The notes under the pieces: generated by a model
Databases searched by the model: none
Told to the model about the DNA's origin: nothing
The model's input: the letters and a program-made list of their open reading frames with translations, nothing else
Position numbers and translations under genes: made by a program
Shown here: positions 27,955 through 37,400 of the stretch, piece after piece
How the letters are laid out: every line of letters begins with the position of its first letter
Position numbering within the stretch: position 1 is the first letter of the stretch
NCBI RefSeq assembly: GCF_023101665.1
Contig: NZ_CP082161.1
Location: 620,001 to 684,000 of the forward strand
Direction: 5' to 3'
Source of the DNA: Bradyrhizobium sp. 195
GTDB lineage: Bacteria > Pseudomonadota > Alphaproteobacteria > Rhizobiales > Xanthobacteraceae
Length of the DNA: 64,000 bases

Positions 27955-29040
27955 CTAGGGAGCGGCCTTCGATATGGCGGTCTTCAACTCGTCCGTTAGC
28001 TCCGCCATGCGGCGCTCGATCCCGGCGCGCTTGGTGCGGCCCTGCTCCTGCACATCGAGCACGCCGGCGATGGTGTCGATCAGGTCGCGGTTGGTCTTCT
28101 CCAGGGTCTGGATATCGACGATACCGCGCTGCGACTGCTTCTCGATCTCGATTGCCTGGGTCTTCATCATCTCGGACGCCTGGCGCATCATCTCGTTGGT
28201 CGCGTCGGTGACGGTCTTCTGCAATTCAAGCGCGGACTTTTGCCGGTTTAGGCCGAGCAGCAGGATCATCTTCTGCTTCCACACGGGAATCGTCAGCTCG
28301 GTCGTCGCCTGAAGATTCTCGATCAGCGTCTCGTCGCCGGACTGGACGATGCGGATCTGCGGCAGCTGCTGGATGCCGATCTGGCGCGCCTGTTGCAGAT
28401 AGAAGACGCGCTTCTCCAGCCGGTCGAGCGCCTGGAGCGCATCCTGATAGGTCTGTGCGGCGAGCATGGCGTCGCTGCCCGCGCCTTGCGCCTTCGCGCT
28501 CCGCTCCATCTCGACGAGTTTGCCGCCGCGGAATTCCTCGGTGAACGCCTTGCCTGCGGCGATGTGCATGTCGAGCTGGCCGAGCGCGCCGCGGGTCTGT
28601 TCGTAGAGATCGTCGAGCAGCGCGATGTCGCGGCGCAGGACCTCCTTGTTGCGATCGAGCTCAACGCAGACGCGGTCGATCTGCGAGGCGACGTCGTTGA
28701 ACTGCTCGGTGAACCGGCGCAGCCGCGCCTCCGCCGACGAAAAAAGGCGGGTCAGAAAACCCTTGTCCTTGAGATCGGCTGGATCGAGCCCCCGCGCCTT
28801 GCCGAGGATGTCCGTCAACAGCTTGCCGGTGGCGCCGAGCTCGCGGTTCTGGGTCTGGGCGAGGATGCGGTCGGCGAACTCGACCACCGAACGCTGGGCG
28901 CGCTCGCCGAAGGTGACGAGACGTGAGCGATCCGAAATGTCGATCTCGGACTTGATGCGTGCGACCGCTGAGGCGTCCGTCGGTAACGCCGGGAGATTGA
29001 TCGTTTCGCTCACCACTCGCTCCTTGTTCTCGGCGGCCAT
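27955..29040 (-). CDS. TelA family toxic anion resistance protein
   Basis: 361 residues, almost entirely helical and cytoplasmic. Family segments include ITFGERAQ-like VTFGERAQRSVVEFAD, LDLLYEQ-like LDDLYEQTRGALGQLD, RKSALELQKTVTDATNEMM and the late ASEMMKTQAIEIEKQSQRG. TelA members are linked to tellurite and antimicrobial tolerance but their molecular action is not established. It is first in the unit, 66 bases before the lipoprotein gene. The 260-bp divergent gap to the esterase gene probably carries both promoters. Confidence 0.88.
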   Translation of the reverse strand: MAAENKERVVSETINLPALPTDASAVARIKSEIDISDRSRLVTFGERAQRSVVEFADRILAQTQNRELGATGKLLTDILGKARGLDPADLKDKGFLTRLFSSAEARLRRFTEQFNDVASQIDRVCVELDRNKEVLRRDIALLDDLYEQTRGALGQLDMHIAAGKAFTEEFRGGKLVEMERSAKAQGAGSDAMLAAQTYQDALQALDRLEKRVFYLQQARQIGIQQLPQIRIVQSGDETLIENLQATTELTIPVWKQKMILLLGLNRQKSALELQKTVTDATNEMMRQASEMMKTQAIEIEKQSQRGIVDIQTLEKTNRDLIDTIAGVLDVQEQGRTKRAGIERRMAELTDELKTAISKAAP

Positions 29041-29301
29041 GATAGCATGCCGACCCCAGAGGCAGGTAACCCCAGGTCGTATGACAGATTGATGACGGCC
29101 TGTGGATCTGGTCGTCGGCGGTGCGGCCCGAGTTCGGGGGCGGGGCAGGATTTCGTACGGAATTCAAACCTCTGCGGGGTGGGGTGGAGCCGGTCTGGCG
29201 TCCCGGAGGTTTCCGTTGATGGCGGTCGCACCATCAGCCGGGGCGATTGACGGCTGGCACGTCATGCATTGAATTGTTCGCCCGAACGATAAGCAGCAGG
29301 G

Positions 29302-30972
29302 ATGGAAACGATGGCGCGCAGGATTGCGAAGCTGAGTGTGTGGCTAGCCGGTGCCGTGGCCGCGATGGGAGCGAGCAGCGCGTTCGCCGCGACGCTGGCG
29401 GAGGATGCAGACAGCGTCTGCAAGGGCCTCGTCGGGGGCACTGAGGCCGTGAAGATCGATTCGGCGATGCTGCTGGCGCCCTCGCAGCTCGCCGTCGCCG
29501 AACGCGGGCCGACGCCGTCCGGACGCATCACGCCGGCCAATCCCGGCTTCTGCAAGGTGCTCGGCCATATCGACCCGGTCGACCCCAAGGCGCCGCCGAT
29601 CAGATTTCAGGTCAACCTTCCCGTCGAATGGAACGGTCGCTCGCTGCAATATGGCGGCGGCGGTTTCAACGGCGTGCTGATCACGGGTCTTGCGCTGCCG
29701 CCGGCCTCTCCCTTCGACAAGCCGTCGCCGCTGGCTCGAGGCTTCGTCACCTACGGCACTGACTCGGGCCACGAGACCAAGCAAGGCGAGCCGCCGCAGG
29801 TCTTTGCGCTGAATGACGAAGCCTTCGAGAATTTCGCTCACCGCGCCTACAAGAAGGTGCGCGATGCGGCTGTTGGGCTGATGGACCGCGCCTACGGCAA
29901 GAAACCCCAGAAGATGTACTTCATGGGCTCGTCCGAGGGCGGCCGCGAAGGCCTGACCATGGCGCAGCGCTACCCGGATGATTTCGACGGCATCTTCGCC
30001 CGCGTCCCCGTCATCAACTGGGTCGGCCTGCAGCACGCCGGCACGCGGTCGGGTCTCGTCACCATGGGTGCGGGCTGGATCAATCCGGCGCAGGTGAAGC
30101 TCGTCGGTGAGGCCGTGCGGGCGGCATGCGACAAGGCCGACGGCTCCGACGATGAGCTGGTTCAGGACCCCGTCGGCTGCAAGGCCGCCTTCAAGGTCGA
30201 GACGCTGCGCTGCGCCTCTGGCCAGAGCGGCGATCAGTGTCTCACCGACGCGCAGATCAGGGCGATCGAGACCCTGCACGCGACCTACAAATTCCCGTTC
30301 GCGCTCGCCAACGGCCTCGACGATTATCCGGGCTGGGGCGTCTCGGGCGAGGATACGCCGGCGATCGGGCCGACCGGCGGCTGGACCGCGTGGTGGCTCG
30401 GCACTGCGCCGCCGGCGCAGCCGCCCGCGCCCAACAACGGCATCGCCTGGATCTACGGCGCCGGCGGCATTCAATATGTCTTTGCGCGCGATCCCAAGCT
30501 CGATGTCACCACCTACAAGGTGGAGGAGCACAAGGCGCGGCTGCTCGAGGTCTCGAAGCTGATGGATTCGACCGATCCCGATCTCAGTCGCTTCCGCGCC
30601 CGCGGCGGCCGGCTGATCATGCTCGAGCACATGGCGGACTACGCCCAGAACCCCTATGCCGGCATCCGCTATTTCGAGAGCGTCGAGCGCAAGCTCGGCA
30701 AGGCCGAGACCGCGGAGTTCGCGCGGCTCTACACCGCACCCGGCGTCGATCATGTCGGCTCCGGCGCGCCGGCCAATGTCGACATGCTGAGCGTTCTGGT
30801 CGACTGGGTCGAGAAGGGCAAGGCGCCTGGCGATCTCGAGGTTATCGAGCAGAAGGTCGAGCCGCCTTCATTCGCGACCCTGCGCGCGCTGCCGCTTTGC
30901 CGCTGGCCGGCCTGGCCGCATTACAAGGCGGGTGCGGTGACGGAGGCGGCGAGCTTCACCTGCGCTCCGTGA
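29302..30972 (+). CDS. Tannase/feruloyl esterase family hydrolase
   Basis: 556 residues. A signal peptide (SVWLAGAVAAMGASSAFAAT) directs export. The mature protein follows the tannase family: LQYGGGGFNGVL, then TYGTDSGHET, the nucleophile elbow GSSEGG with Ser211, and GVDH with His484. The family normally has Cys just before the serine and just after the histidine, joined in a disulfide; here these are Ser210 and Val485, so the bridge is absent. Calcium-site and lid regions are not resolvable by eye. Likely substrate is an aromatic ester; specificity unknown. Confidence 0.87.
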   Translation: METMARRIAKLSVWLAGAVAAMGASSAFAATLAEDADSVCKGLVGGTEAVKIDSAMLLAPSQLAVAERGPTPSGRITPANPGFCKVLGHIDPVDPKAPPIRFQVNLPVEWNGRSLQYGGGGFNGVLITGLALPPASPFDKPSPLARGFVTYGTDSGHETKQGEPPQVFALNDEAFENFAHRAYKKVRDAAVGLMDRAYGKKPQKMYFMGSSEGGREGLTMAQRYPDDFDGIFARVPVINWVGLQHAGTRSGLVTMGAGWINPAQVKLVGEAVRAACDKADGSDDELVQDPVGCKAAFKVETLRCASGQSGDQCLTDAQIRAIETLHATYKFPFALANGLDDYPGWGVSGEDTPAIGPTGGWTAWWLGTAPPAQPPAPNNGIAWIYGAGGIQYVFARDPKLDVTTYKVEEHKARLLEVSKLMDSTDPDLSRFRARGGRLIMLEHMADYAQNPYAGIRYFESVERKLGKAETAEFARLYTAPGVDHVGSGAPANVDMLSVLVDWVEKGKAPGDLEVIEQKVEPPSFATLRALPLCRWPAWPHYKAGAVTEAASFTCAP

Positions 30973-31003
30973 GGCTGACAGGCCGGATGGATGACAGCGA
31001 ACA

Positions 31004-32383
31004 TCACTCCGCTGCCATCGCCTGCGCCCCGCCGAGCAGGCGCGCATTGAGCCGGCCGCCCGAGAACAGCATGTCGTCGAGGGCTTCGTCGATATCGGCC
31101 GAAACGATCGAGTTGCCGCCGTCGCGCGCCAGGCTGGCTTGCGCCAGCCTCCGCATCAGTTCCTTGATGAAGGCGCAACTCGTCCCCTCGCTGCGGCGGG
31201 CAGCCTCGATGACGATCGCGTCGTCGAGCGGCAGTCCCTTGCCATAGAGGCGCACCAGCTTGCTCCGGCCATTCTCGTCCGGGAGCGGCACTTCGATGGC
31301 TTGGTCGATGCGGCCGGGGCGACCGGCCAGGGCGGCTTCCAGATCCTGCGGCCGATTGGTGGTGAGAACGAACAGGATGTCGGCATCCTGCTTCAGTCCG
31401 TCCATCTCGTTGAGCAGCCTGTTGAGCATGGATTCTTCGCACGGCCCCATGTTGCGGGGGTCGCGCGCGATCAGGTCGACGTCCTCGATCACCACCATCG
31501 AGGGCTGCAGCAGCCGTGCCAGGCTCATATAGGCGTTGAGAAGACCTATCTGCTCGGCGGTGATAATCAGGGTCGTGTGTCCAGGCAGATGCGTTGCGAG
31601 ATAGCGGATCGTATGGGTCTTGCCTGTGCCGGGCGGTCCATAAAGCAGAATGCCCTTGCGCGTCGATTGCCCGAGCCGCCGCAACTGCTCGCGGGTGCCG
31701 ACGAACGTCAGCGCGTTGCGATCGAGCAGCCGCAGAGTCCGCTCCGGCAGGATCACCCCGTCGCGTCCGACGGTCGGCAGCCGGTGTACATTGATGCCGC
31801 GGGATTGGCCGCGGTAGTCGGAAGACTCCTCGAGCGACAGGATCTTGCCGCGATAGGTGCGCGCGGCCTGCACGGCGTCTTCGAGCTCGCCGAAGCAACG
31901 CTGCACCACGGCCGCCCCCGCGCTTCCCGCGGACACCATGATTTCGATCCGGATGCCGGGCTCGCGACGGGATTCGCGGTTGGCGCAGAGCAGGACCGCA
32001 TGGCGCAAGCCGTCCTGCTCGCAGAGCCACAAACCGTTGTCGAGGCACCGGGACGGACTGCTCTCGCCGACATCGACGTCGGAATATTGCAGCGGTGCGA
32101 TCGCCACGGCGCTCCGATCGTCGCGGAGTAGGCGTGCAAACGACAGCGTGTCGTAGTGTTCCTCGGCAAGTCCGAACAAGTCGATGTGCGCTCCAAGGAG
32201 CCTGTCGAGCGCGGCCTGGACGTCCACCCGCATGTGGCCGGGAAACTGCCGGGTGGTGGTCACGAGCATGCTGAGCGGAACTCCTTCGAAGTACGCGTCC
32301 AGAACTTCGAATGCATAGGCGAGCTCGCCTTCGGGTGCGTGCTCTTGGTCTTGCTCTTCCGCTTGCTCCTGCCTCTGCGCCAC
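31004..32383 (-). CDS. AAA family ATPase
   Basis: 459 residues from a GTG at 32383 (AGAGG 6 bases upstream); ATG at 32449 is an alternative. An unrecognised N-terminal domain of about 230 residues precedes an AAA module with Walker A GPPGTGKT, Walker B MVVIEDVD, sensor LFVLTTNRP and arginine finger AGRPGRID, the CDC48/FtsH-like layout. There is no membrane segment or zinc protease. The C-terminal small domain ends in the usual helices. The role could be unfoldase or assembly. It is divergent from the MarR gene. Confidence 0.85.
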   Translation of the reverse strand: MAQRQEQAEEQDQEHAPEGELAYAFEVLDAYFEGVPLSMLVTTTRQFPGHMRVDVQAALDRLLGAHIDLFGLAEEHYDTLSFARLLRDDRSAVAIAPLQYSDVDVGESSPSRCLDNGLWLCEQDGLRHAVLLCANRESRREPGIRIEIMVSAGSAGAAVVQRCFGELEDAVQAARTYRGKILSLEESSDYRGQSRGINVHRLPTVGRDGVILPERTLRLLDRNALTFVGTREQLRRLGQSTRKGILLYGPPGTGKTHTIRYLATHLPGHTTLIITAEQIGLLNAYMSLARLLQPSMVVIEDVDLIARDPRNMGPCEESMLNRLLNEMDGLKQDADILFVLTTNRPQDLEAALAGRPGRIDQAIEVPLPDENGRSKLVRLYGKGLPLDDAIVIEAARRSEGTSCAFIKELMRRLAQASLARDGGNSIVSADIDEALDDMLFSGGRLNARLLGGAQAMAAE

Positions 32384-32457
32384 GGCGTGCCTCTTTGTCT
32401 GCAACTGAAGCGAGTAGAACAAATATGGAACATGAGCGCGCGAGAACATCAAGCGCT

Positions 32458-32499
32458 TTGACAAGGAAATCGGCAGGCGCTATTTACTTCGCATGCGAA
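32458..32499 (+). promoter_or_regulatory. Promoter with palindromic operator at the MarR start codon
   Basis: TTGACA (32458-32463), 17 bases, TATTTA (32481-32486) make a near-consensus promoter whose start point falls at about 32493, the A of the ATG. The perfect palindrome TTCGCATGCGAA (32488-32499) has the start codon at its centre. Together they predict a leaderless, self-repressed mRNA. Binding by the MarR protein itself is inference. Confidence 0.65.
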
Positions 32500-32942
32500 A
32501 TAATACCGCCGACGCGCGGCATCACCGGTTGATCTACCTGCTGAGCGTCGCACAACGCCGGCTGCAGCGCTGGATGGCGGCGCGGCCCGAGAGCGAGGTG
32601 ACGCCGGCGCAAGCCGGGCTGTTGTTCATCCTCGGTAAGCAGGACGGCGTCCTGATGGGCGAGGCGGGCGCGGCGCTCGATCTGGGACCGGCCGGCATTT
32701 CCGGCCTCGTCGACCGCACCGAGGCTGCGAAGCTGATCGAGCGGCGGCCCGACCGCGAGGACGGACGCGCCTGGCGGATCTGGCTGACGCCGAAGGGACG
32801 GAACGCGTTGGCGCAGGCGAAGGCGGGCGCTGCCGAGATCAACGCGGCGCTGACGGACGGATTTACAGCTGCGGAGATCGACATCGTCGCGCGCTGGCTG
32901 GCGAGCATTCAAGGCAAGTTTCCGAGAAGTTCAGACGACTAA
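32493..32942 (+). CDS. MarR family transcriptional regulator
   Basis: 149 residues. The winged helix LTPKG-type region is clear: GEAGAALDLGPAGISGLVDR is the recognition part and RPDREDGRAWRIWLTPKGR the wing. The likely ligand is an aromatic acid or its CoA ester, since an enoyl-CoA hydratase gene follows after 12 bases. No Shine-Dalgarno sequence precedes the ATG, consistent with the leaderless mRNA predicted from the promoter position. Confidence 0.9.
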   Translation: MRNNTADARHHRLIYLLSVAQRRLQRWMAARPESEVTPAQAGLLFILGKQDGVLMGEAGAALDLGPAGISGLVDRTEAAKLIERRPDREDGRAWRIWLTPKGRNALAQAKAGAAEINAALTDGFTAAEIDIVARWLASIQGKFPRSSDD

Positions 32943-32954
32943 AAGGAGAGACCG

Positions 32955-33725
32955 ATGACCGAGCATGTCCGGATCGAGAACAACGGTGGAATTCTCACCC
33001 TCACACTGGCACGTCCCGACAAGAAGAACGCGCTGACCGATGCGATGTACGGCAAGCTCGCCGACGCAATCGAATCCGCCGAGTTCGATCCGTCGGCCCG
33101 CGTGATCCTGATCCGCGGCGAGGGCGACATGTTCACCGCCGGCAACGACGTCGGCGAATTTGCCGCGGTCGCAACCGGCAAGTCAGAAGGCAGCCGCAAC
33201 GTATGGCGCTTCATCCAGTCGCTGGCGCGCTGCACAAGGCCGCTGGTCGCCGCGGTGCAAGGCCGCGCCGTCGGTGTCGGCACCACGATGCTGCTGCATT
33301 GCGATCTCGTCGTGCTCGCCGACAACGCGCAATTGTCGACGCCTTTCGTCAGCCTCGCGCTGGTGCCGGAAGCCGCCTCCAGCCTGTTGATGCCGGCGCG
33401 CATCGGCCATGCCCGCGCTTATGAGATGTTCGCGCTCGGCGAGACCGTTCCCGCCAAGTCGGCGCTGGAATGGGGCCTCGCCAATCGTGTGGTGCCGCTC
33501 GACAAGCTCGATGCCGAGGCGCTCGCGCTGGCGCAACGTCTCGCCCGCCAGCCAGCCGGCGCCCTCACCGCCACCAAGCGCTTGATGCGCAACGGCGAAG
33601 CGCTGCTTGCGCAGATGCAGGCCGAGGGCGAGCAGTTCGCCCAGCGCCTGCGCACTGCCGAGGCGCGCGAGGCGTTCACGGCCTTTGCCGAGCGCCGCCC
33701 GCCCGATTTCACCAAGGTCGCGTGA
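32955..33725 (+). CDS. Enoyl-CoA hydratase/isomerase family protein
   Basis: 256 residues, crotonase fold. ILIRGEGDMFTAGNDVGEF is the first oxyanion segment, and VQGRAVGVGTTMLLHCDLVV the second. In the hydratase active site the position of the second glutamate is taken by LVPEAAS, where one Glu remains, so an isomerase or hydratase is possible. AAAGGAGAG lies before the ATG. Co-transcription with the MarR gene suggests acyl-CoA catabolism under MarR control. Confidence 0.87.
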   Translation: MTEHVRIENNGGILTLTLARPDKKNALTDAMYGKLADAIESAEFDPSARVILIRGEGDMFTAGNDVGEFAAVATGKSEGSRNVWRFIQSLARCTRPLVAAVQGRAVGVGTTMLLHCDLVVLADNAQLSTPFVSLALVPEAASSLLMPARIGHARAYEMFALGETVPAKSALEWGLANRVVPLDKLDAEALALAQRLARQPAGALTATKRLMRNGEALLAQMQAEGEQFAQRLRTAEAREAFTAFAERRPPDFTKVA

Positions 33726-33770
33726 GGGGACGGGGCCTGCCGGGAGAAGCGGCGGGTACAACCGCAGGTG

Positions 33771-33792
33771 TTTGGTTAAAGTCTTAACCAAA
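33771..33792. promoter_or_regulatory. Inverted repeat upstream of chemoreceptor gene
   Basis: TTTGGTTAA (33771-33779) and TTAACCAAA (33784-33792) are perfect 9-bp arms around AGTC, ending 54 bases before the chemoreceptor ATG. No T-tract follows. It could be an operator in the promoter; the TTAA pair spacing (4) does not fit the CtrA site (7). Confidence 0.4.
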
Positions 33793-33846
33793 CCTTGGCA
33801 TGTCGCGATGCAAGGTGGCCTCTCGTGAAGAGTAGGCCCCCGACCC

Positions 33847-35928
33847 ATGACGATGTTTAAGAAATCGGTAAGTTCGCTTCTCCTGACGCTGATGGCGCTG
33901 CTGGCCGCCGGCGCGCTGGCCTCTACGGCGACCCAGATGGTTGGGGCCTTCGGCCGCTACAGCGACAGTCTCGAGACCGAACGGCTTGCGAATGCCGACA
34001 AGGCGATCTTCCATGGCGTGCTGTCCTTGCGCAACAATCGGGGCGATGCCCAGAGTGCGCTGCTCGGCGAGGACGATCCGCGCGCCAAGCTCGGTGCCGC
34101 CGAGAAGGCGGAGCAGGCCGGCTTTGACGCCATCGTCGCGGCGCTCTCCACCGTCGAATTCGCCCGCCGCGACGAGCTCGCAAGCACGCTGAAGCAGCGC
34201 TGGAGCGAGGCCGCGCCGAAGTTCCAGCTGTTCTACGACGAGGCGAAGCTGCCGCGTGCCGAGCGCAAGGTCGAGCGCACCGCACCCTGGTACGATGGCG
34301 TCACAAAGGTGATCGAGACCGCCAATCTCGCGTCCACCGCGGTGTCGAACCGCGCCTGGACCAACGATCCCTTCATCGCCCGCATGATCCAGGCCCGCCG
34401 CCTCGCCTGGCAGGTGCGCGACCGCTACGGCATCCAATGCTCGACCCTGCGCCCGAACGTCAACACCTCCAAGCCGCTCGACGAGACCCAGAAGCAGACC
34501 GTGGCCGGCTGGAACGGCATCGTCACCGCCGGCTGGACCGGCATGGAGGAACTGCTGGCTGCGCCTGACGTGACGGCGAACCTCGTCAACGCGGCGAAGG
34601 AAGCGCGCGCCAAGACCGACGGCGTCCTCAAGCAGATCGGCGATCTCACCAAGAATTTCGACGGCAGCGGCCGTCCGGCGATGCCCGCGGCGGAATGGAA
34701 CGCGCTGTGCCAGTCGCCGTTCGCGCCCATCGTCGCTGTCGCCAACACGGCCCTCGACCAGTCGATCGCGCGTGCGGAGATGGTTCAGGCGAAAGCCCTC
34801 ACCAACCTCATCGGGCAGTCGCTCGCCTTCCTGCTCGCACTCGCCGTGACCCTGACCGGCGTGTACGTGGTGCGCAATCGCCTGATGCGCCCGGTTCGCG
34901 CCATTCTCGACGCCATCGCCCGCATCAGCGCACGCGACTATGCGACGCCGGTGCCGCAATCCCGGCATCCCGACGAATTCGGCACCATGGCCGCCGCACT
35001 CGAAAGCCTGCGCGAGAGCGCGGCGACTGCGGAACGGCTGGGCCAGGAACGCGAATCGCAGCAGGCACTGCAGCTGGCCCGCTCCGGCACCGTCGATTCC
35101 GCATGCCGCGGCTTCGACGACACCGTGCAGGCGGTCATCCAGAGCGTTGTGGCCTCGACGAGGGAGCTCGATGCTACCGCGTCCGGCGTGCGCTCGCTGG
35201 TCTCGCAATCGAGCAGCCAGACCGCAGCGGTCTCCTCCGCCGCCGAGCAGGCCACCAACAATCTCGAGACCATCGCGGCGGCGACCGAAGAACTCTCCGC
35301 ATCCGTCGGCGAGATCTCCGCGCAGGTGCAGTCCAGCGCCCGCGAGGCCCGCGAAGCCGTGTCGCAGGCCGAGCAGACCAACACGACGGTCGAGATTCTC
35401 GACCAGACCGCAAGCCGCATCGGCGAAGTCGTGAAGATGATCAACGCCATCGCCGGGCAGACCAACCTTCTGGCCTTGAACGCCACCATCGAAGCCGCGC
35501 GCGCAGGCGAGGCCGGCCGCGGTTTCGCCGTGGTCGCCGGCGAGGTCAAGAGCCTCGCCTCCCAGACGGCGACAGCGACGGAAGAGATCTCGCGTCAGGT
35601 CGAGGAGATCCAGGGCGCGACGGGACAGGCGGTGACCGCCATCCGCGCCATCGGCGGTGCCATCAGCGGCATCGATGAGAAGATGACGGCGATTGCCGCA
35701 GCCGTCGAGCAGCAGCGCGCGGCGACCACCGAGATCTCACGCAACTTCCAGCAGGCCGCGCAAGGCACCCGCGAGGTCACAGACACCATCGGCAGCGTCG
35801 CCAGGCTCAACCAGGAGACCGGCAATGCCGGCACGGTGTTGTCGGACTCCGTCAAGAAGATGTCAGCCGACGCCGATCGCCTCCGCGTCGCGGTCGAGGG
35901 CTTCTTGGGAGCGGTGAAGACCGCGTAG
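33847..35928 (+). CDS. Methyl-accepting chemotaxis protein
   Basis: 693 residues. Membrane helices at about 8-32 and 318-340 enclose a 280-residue periplasmic sensor domain of no recognised type. HAMP follows ([18 protein letters not shown]) and then the cytoplasmic signalling coiled coil with the conserved hairpin [20 protein letters not shown]. There is no CheR-tethering pentapeptide at the C-terminus (it ends in LGAVKTA). Glutamine/glutamate methylation regions flank the hairpin. The ligand is unknown and no che genes are adjacent. Confidence 0.95.
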   Translation: MTMFKKSVSSLLLTLMALLAAGALASTATQMVGAFGRYSDSLETERLANADKAIFHGVLSLRNNRGDAQSALLGEDDPRAKLGAAEKAEQAGFDAIVAALSTVEFARRDELASTLKQRWSEAAPKFQLFYDEAKLPRAERKVERTAPWYDGVTKVIETANLASTAVSNRAWTNDPFIARMIQARRLAWQVRDRYGIQCSTLRPNVNTSKPLDETQKQTVAGWNGIVTAGWTGMEELLAAPDVTANLVNAAKEARAKTDGVLKQIGDLTKNFDGSGRPAMPAAEWNALCQSPFAPIVAVANTALDQSIARAEMVQAKALTNLIGQSLAFLLALAVTLTGVYVVRNRLMRPVRAILDAIARISARDYATPVPQSRHPDEFGTMAAALESLRESAATAERLGQERESQQALQLARSGTVDSACRGFDDTVQAVIQSVVASTRELDATASGVRSLVSQSSSQTAAVSSAAEQATNNLETIAAATEELSASVGEISAQVQSSAREAREAVSQAEQTNTTVEILDQTASRIGEVVKMINAIAGQTNLLALNATIEAARAGEAGRGFAVVAGEVKSLASQTATATEEISRQVEEIQGATGQAVTAIRAIGGAISGIDEKMTAIAAAVEQQRAATTEISRNFQQAAQGTREVTDTIGSVARLNQETGNAGTVLSDSVKKMSADADRLRVAVEGFLGAVKTA

Positions 35929-36059
35929 TTTCGTCTCATTCTTCCATCCTGACGTCGTGCGTTCGGCATTGCCGTCGATCCGCGTGGCGGCTACATCTGT
36001 GCCGCCTCGCTCCGTGAGCGCAGCGCCAGACGTAAGACACATCAGGGATGGAGAGTTCG

Positions 36060-36998
36060 ATGCCGGTCACCCCCCACAAGGCCCAGCGCCCTTATCGCGG
36101 CGTGTTCCCGGTCGCGCCCACCATCTTCGACGAGCGCGGTGAGCTCGACCTCGAGGGCCAGCGCCGCTGCATCGATTTCATGATCGATGCCGGCTCGAAT
36201 GGCATCTGCATCCTCGCCAATTTCTCCGAGCAGTTCGTGCTCACCGATGCTGAGCGCGAAACCGTGATGCATGCAGTGCTGGAGCATGTCGCGGGCCGGG
36301 TTCCCGTGATCGTCACCACCACGCATTTCAGCTCGGCCGTCTGCGCGGCGCGCAGCCAGCAGGCGGAGGCGGCGGGCGCCGCCATGGTGATGGTGATGCC
36401 GCCCTATCACGGCGCGACCTTCCGGGTGCCGGAGAAGGGCGTCGTCGAATTCTTCAAGGTGCTCTCGGGCGCGATCGACATTCCCGTCATGATCCAGGAC
36501 GCGCCGGTGGCCGGCACGCCGCTGTCGGTCGAGCTGCTGGCGCGGCTGGCGCGCGAGTTCTCGAACATCCGCTATTTCAAGATCGAGGTAGCGGGCGCGG
36601 CTTCGAAGCTGCGCAGCCTGATCGAGGCCGGCGGCAAAGACATCGAGGGTCCCTGGGACGGCGAGGAGGCGATCACGCTGCTGGCCGATCTCGATGCCGG
36701 CGCCACCGGTGCGATGACCGGGGGCGGCTATCCCGACGGCATCCGCCAGATCATAGATCCCTATTTCGCCGGCGATCGCGAGAAGGCGAAGGCCGCTTAC
36801 GAGCGCTGGCTGCCGCTGATCAACTACGAGAACCGCCAATGCGGCCTGATCGCCTGCAAGGCGATGATGCAGGCCGGCGGCGTGATCAAGTCGGACGCGG
36901 TGCGCCATCCGCTTCAGCCGCTGCATCCGGCAACGCGCGCGGGCCTGCTGGAACTCGCCAAGGAGCGCGATGCGCTGGCGCTGAGGTGGGGGAAGTAG
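36060..36998 (+). CDS. L-2-keto-3-deoxyarabonate dehydratase-like DHDPS-family enzyme
   Basis: 312 residues. The opening YRGVFPVAPTIFDERGELDL, the loop ICILANFSEQFVL in place of the GTTGE loop, VMIQDAPVAGTPL and RYFKIEVAGAASKL with the Schiff-base lysine (IFK-type), then EGPWDGEEAITLL, agree with the L-KDA dehydratase branch as I know it. That enzyme removes water from L-2-keto-3-deoxyarabonate in non-phosphorylating L-arabinose oxidation. No other arabinose genes are in the window, so a related sugar acid remains possible. ATG at 36060 has GGAGAG upstream. Confidence 0.7.
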   Translation: MPVTPHKAQRPYRGVFPVAPTIFDERGELDLEGQRRCIDFMIDAGSNGICILANFSEQFVLTDAERETVMHAVLEHVAGRVPVIVTTTHFSSAVCAARSQQAEAAGAAMVMVMPPYHGATFRVPEKGVVEFFKVLSGAIDIPVMIQDAPVAGTPLSVELLARLAREFSNIRYFKIEVAGAASKLRSLIEAGGKDIEGPWDGEEAITLLADLDAGATGAMTGGGYPDGIRQIIDPYFAGDREKAKAAYERWLPLINYENRQCGLIACKAMMQAGGVIKSDAVRHPLQPLHPATRAGLLELAKERDALALRWGK

Positions 36999-37012
36999 AG
37001 TCACGCACTCCG

Positions 37013-37145
37013 CCCTCGTAGGGCGGGCGAAGCGACTTGTCCGCCGTAGCTCGCAGAGCGAAGGCGGAAGCGTGCCCACCGACCTGTGTGCCGTCGAGGA
37101 GCGTGGTGGGCACGGCGCTCTGCGCCTTTGCCCACCTTACGAGGG
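37013..37145. repeat. Palindromic repeat (CGTAGGGTGGGC type)
   Basis: Arms CCCTCGTAGGGCGGGC (37013-37028) and GCCCACCTTACGAGGG (37130-37145) face each other, with GTGCCCACC / GGTGGGCAC inside. Same family as 45879-45969 and 53846-53940. With the next element it fills the 400-bp gap 36999-37400, which has no gene. Confidence 0.7.
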
Positions 37146-37177
37146 CTGCGTGGAGGAAGTCGCGCGGATATACTCAA

Positions 37178-37219
37178 CCGTCGTCCCGGACAAGCTCCGC
37201 GAAGCGGAGCGCTGATCCG
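37178..37219. repeat. Short repeat of the CCGTCGTCCCGGACAAG type
   Basis: CCGTCGTCCCGGACAAG is followed by GCGAAGCGGAGCGCTGATCC, a sequence often seen between genes of Bradyrhizobium and Rhodopseudomonas. Recognition is from memory of such genomes, not from a comparison here. Confidence 0.45.
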
Positions 37220-37400
37220 CATTTCGGCCGAAGGCGTCGAATTAGCGCGGCCGGAGCCGTTTCCCGCAGCTCCGCGATGGCATATTGTACGCTCGCCAAC
37301 CGGCCCTGCGGAGAATCCCAAGACATCGCGTAATACCTCTTCATTATGCCGTTATCCCGAGCCAGGTTGGCGCGAACCGACAGAACAGGGAGGCAGTGCC

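Noticed and set aside
32384..32464. N-terminal extension of the AAA ATPase from a TTG at 32464
   Set aside because: TTG start without ribosome site that overlaps the MarR -35 box; the GTG at 32383 has AGAGG at good distance.
33776..33787. CtrA-like TTAA pair before the chemoreceptor
   Set aside because: Spacing is 4 bases; CtrA sites need 7.
33795..33812. Possible sigma-54 promoter (TTGGCATG...GATGC)
   Set aside because: GG and GC elements are spaced one base too far apart, and the match is weak.
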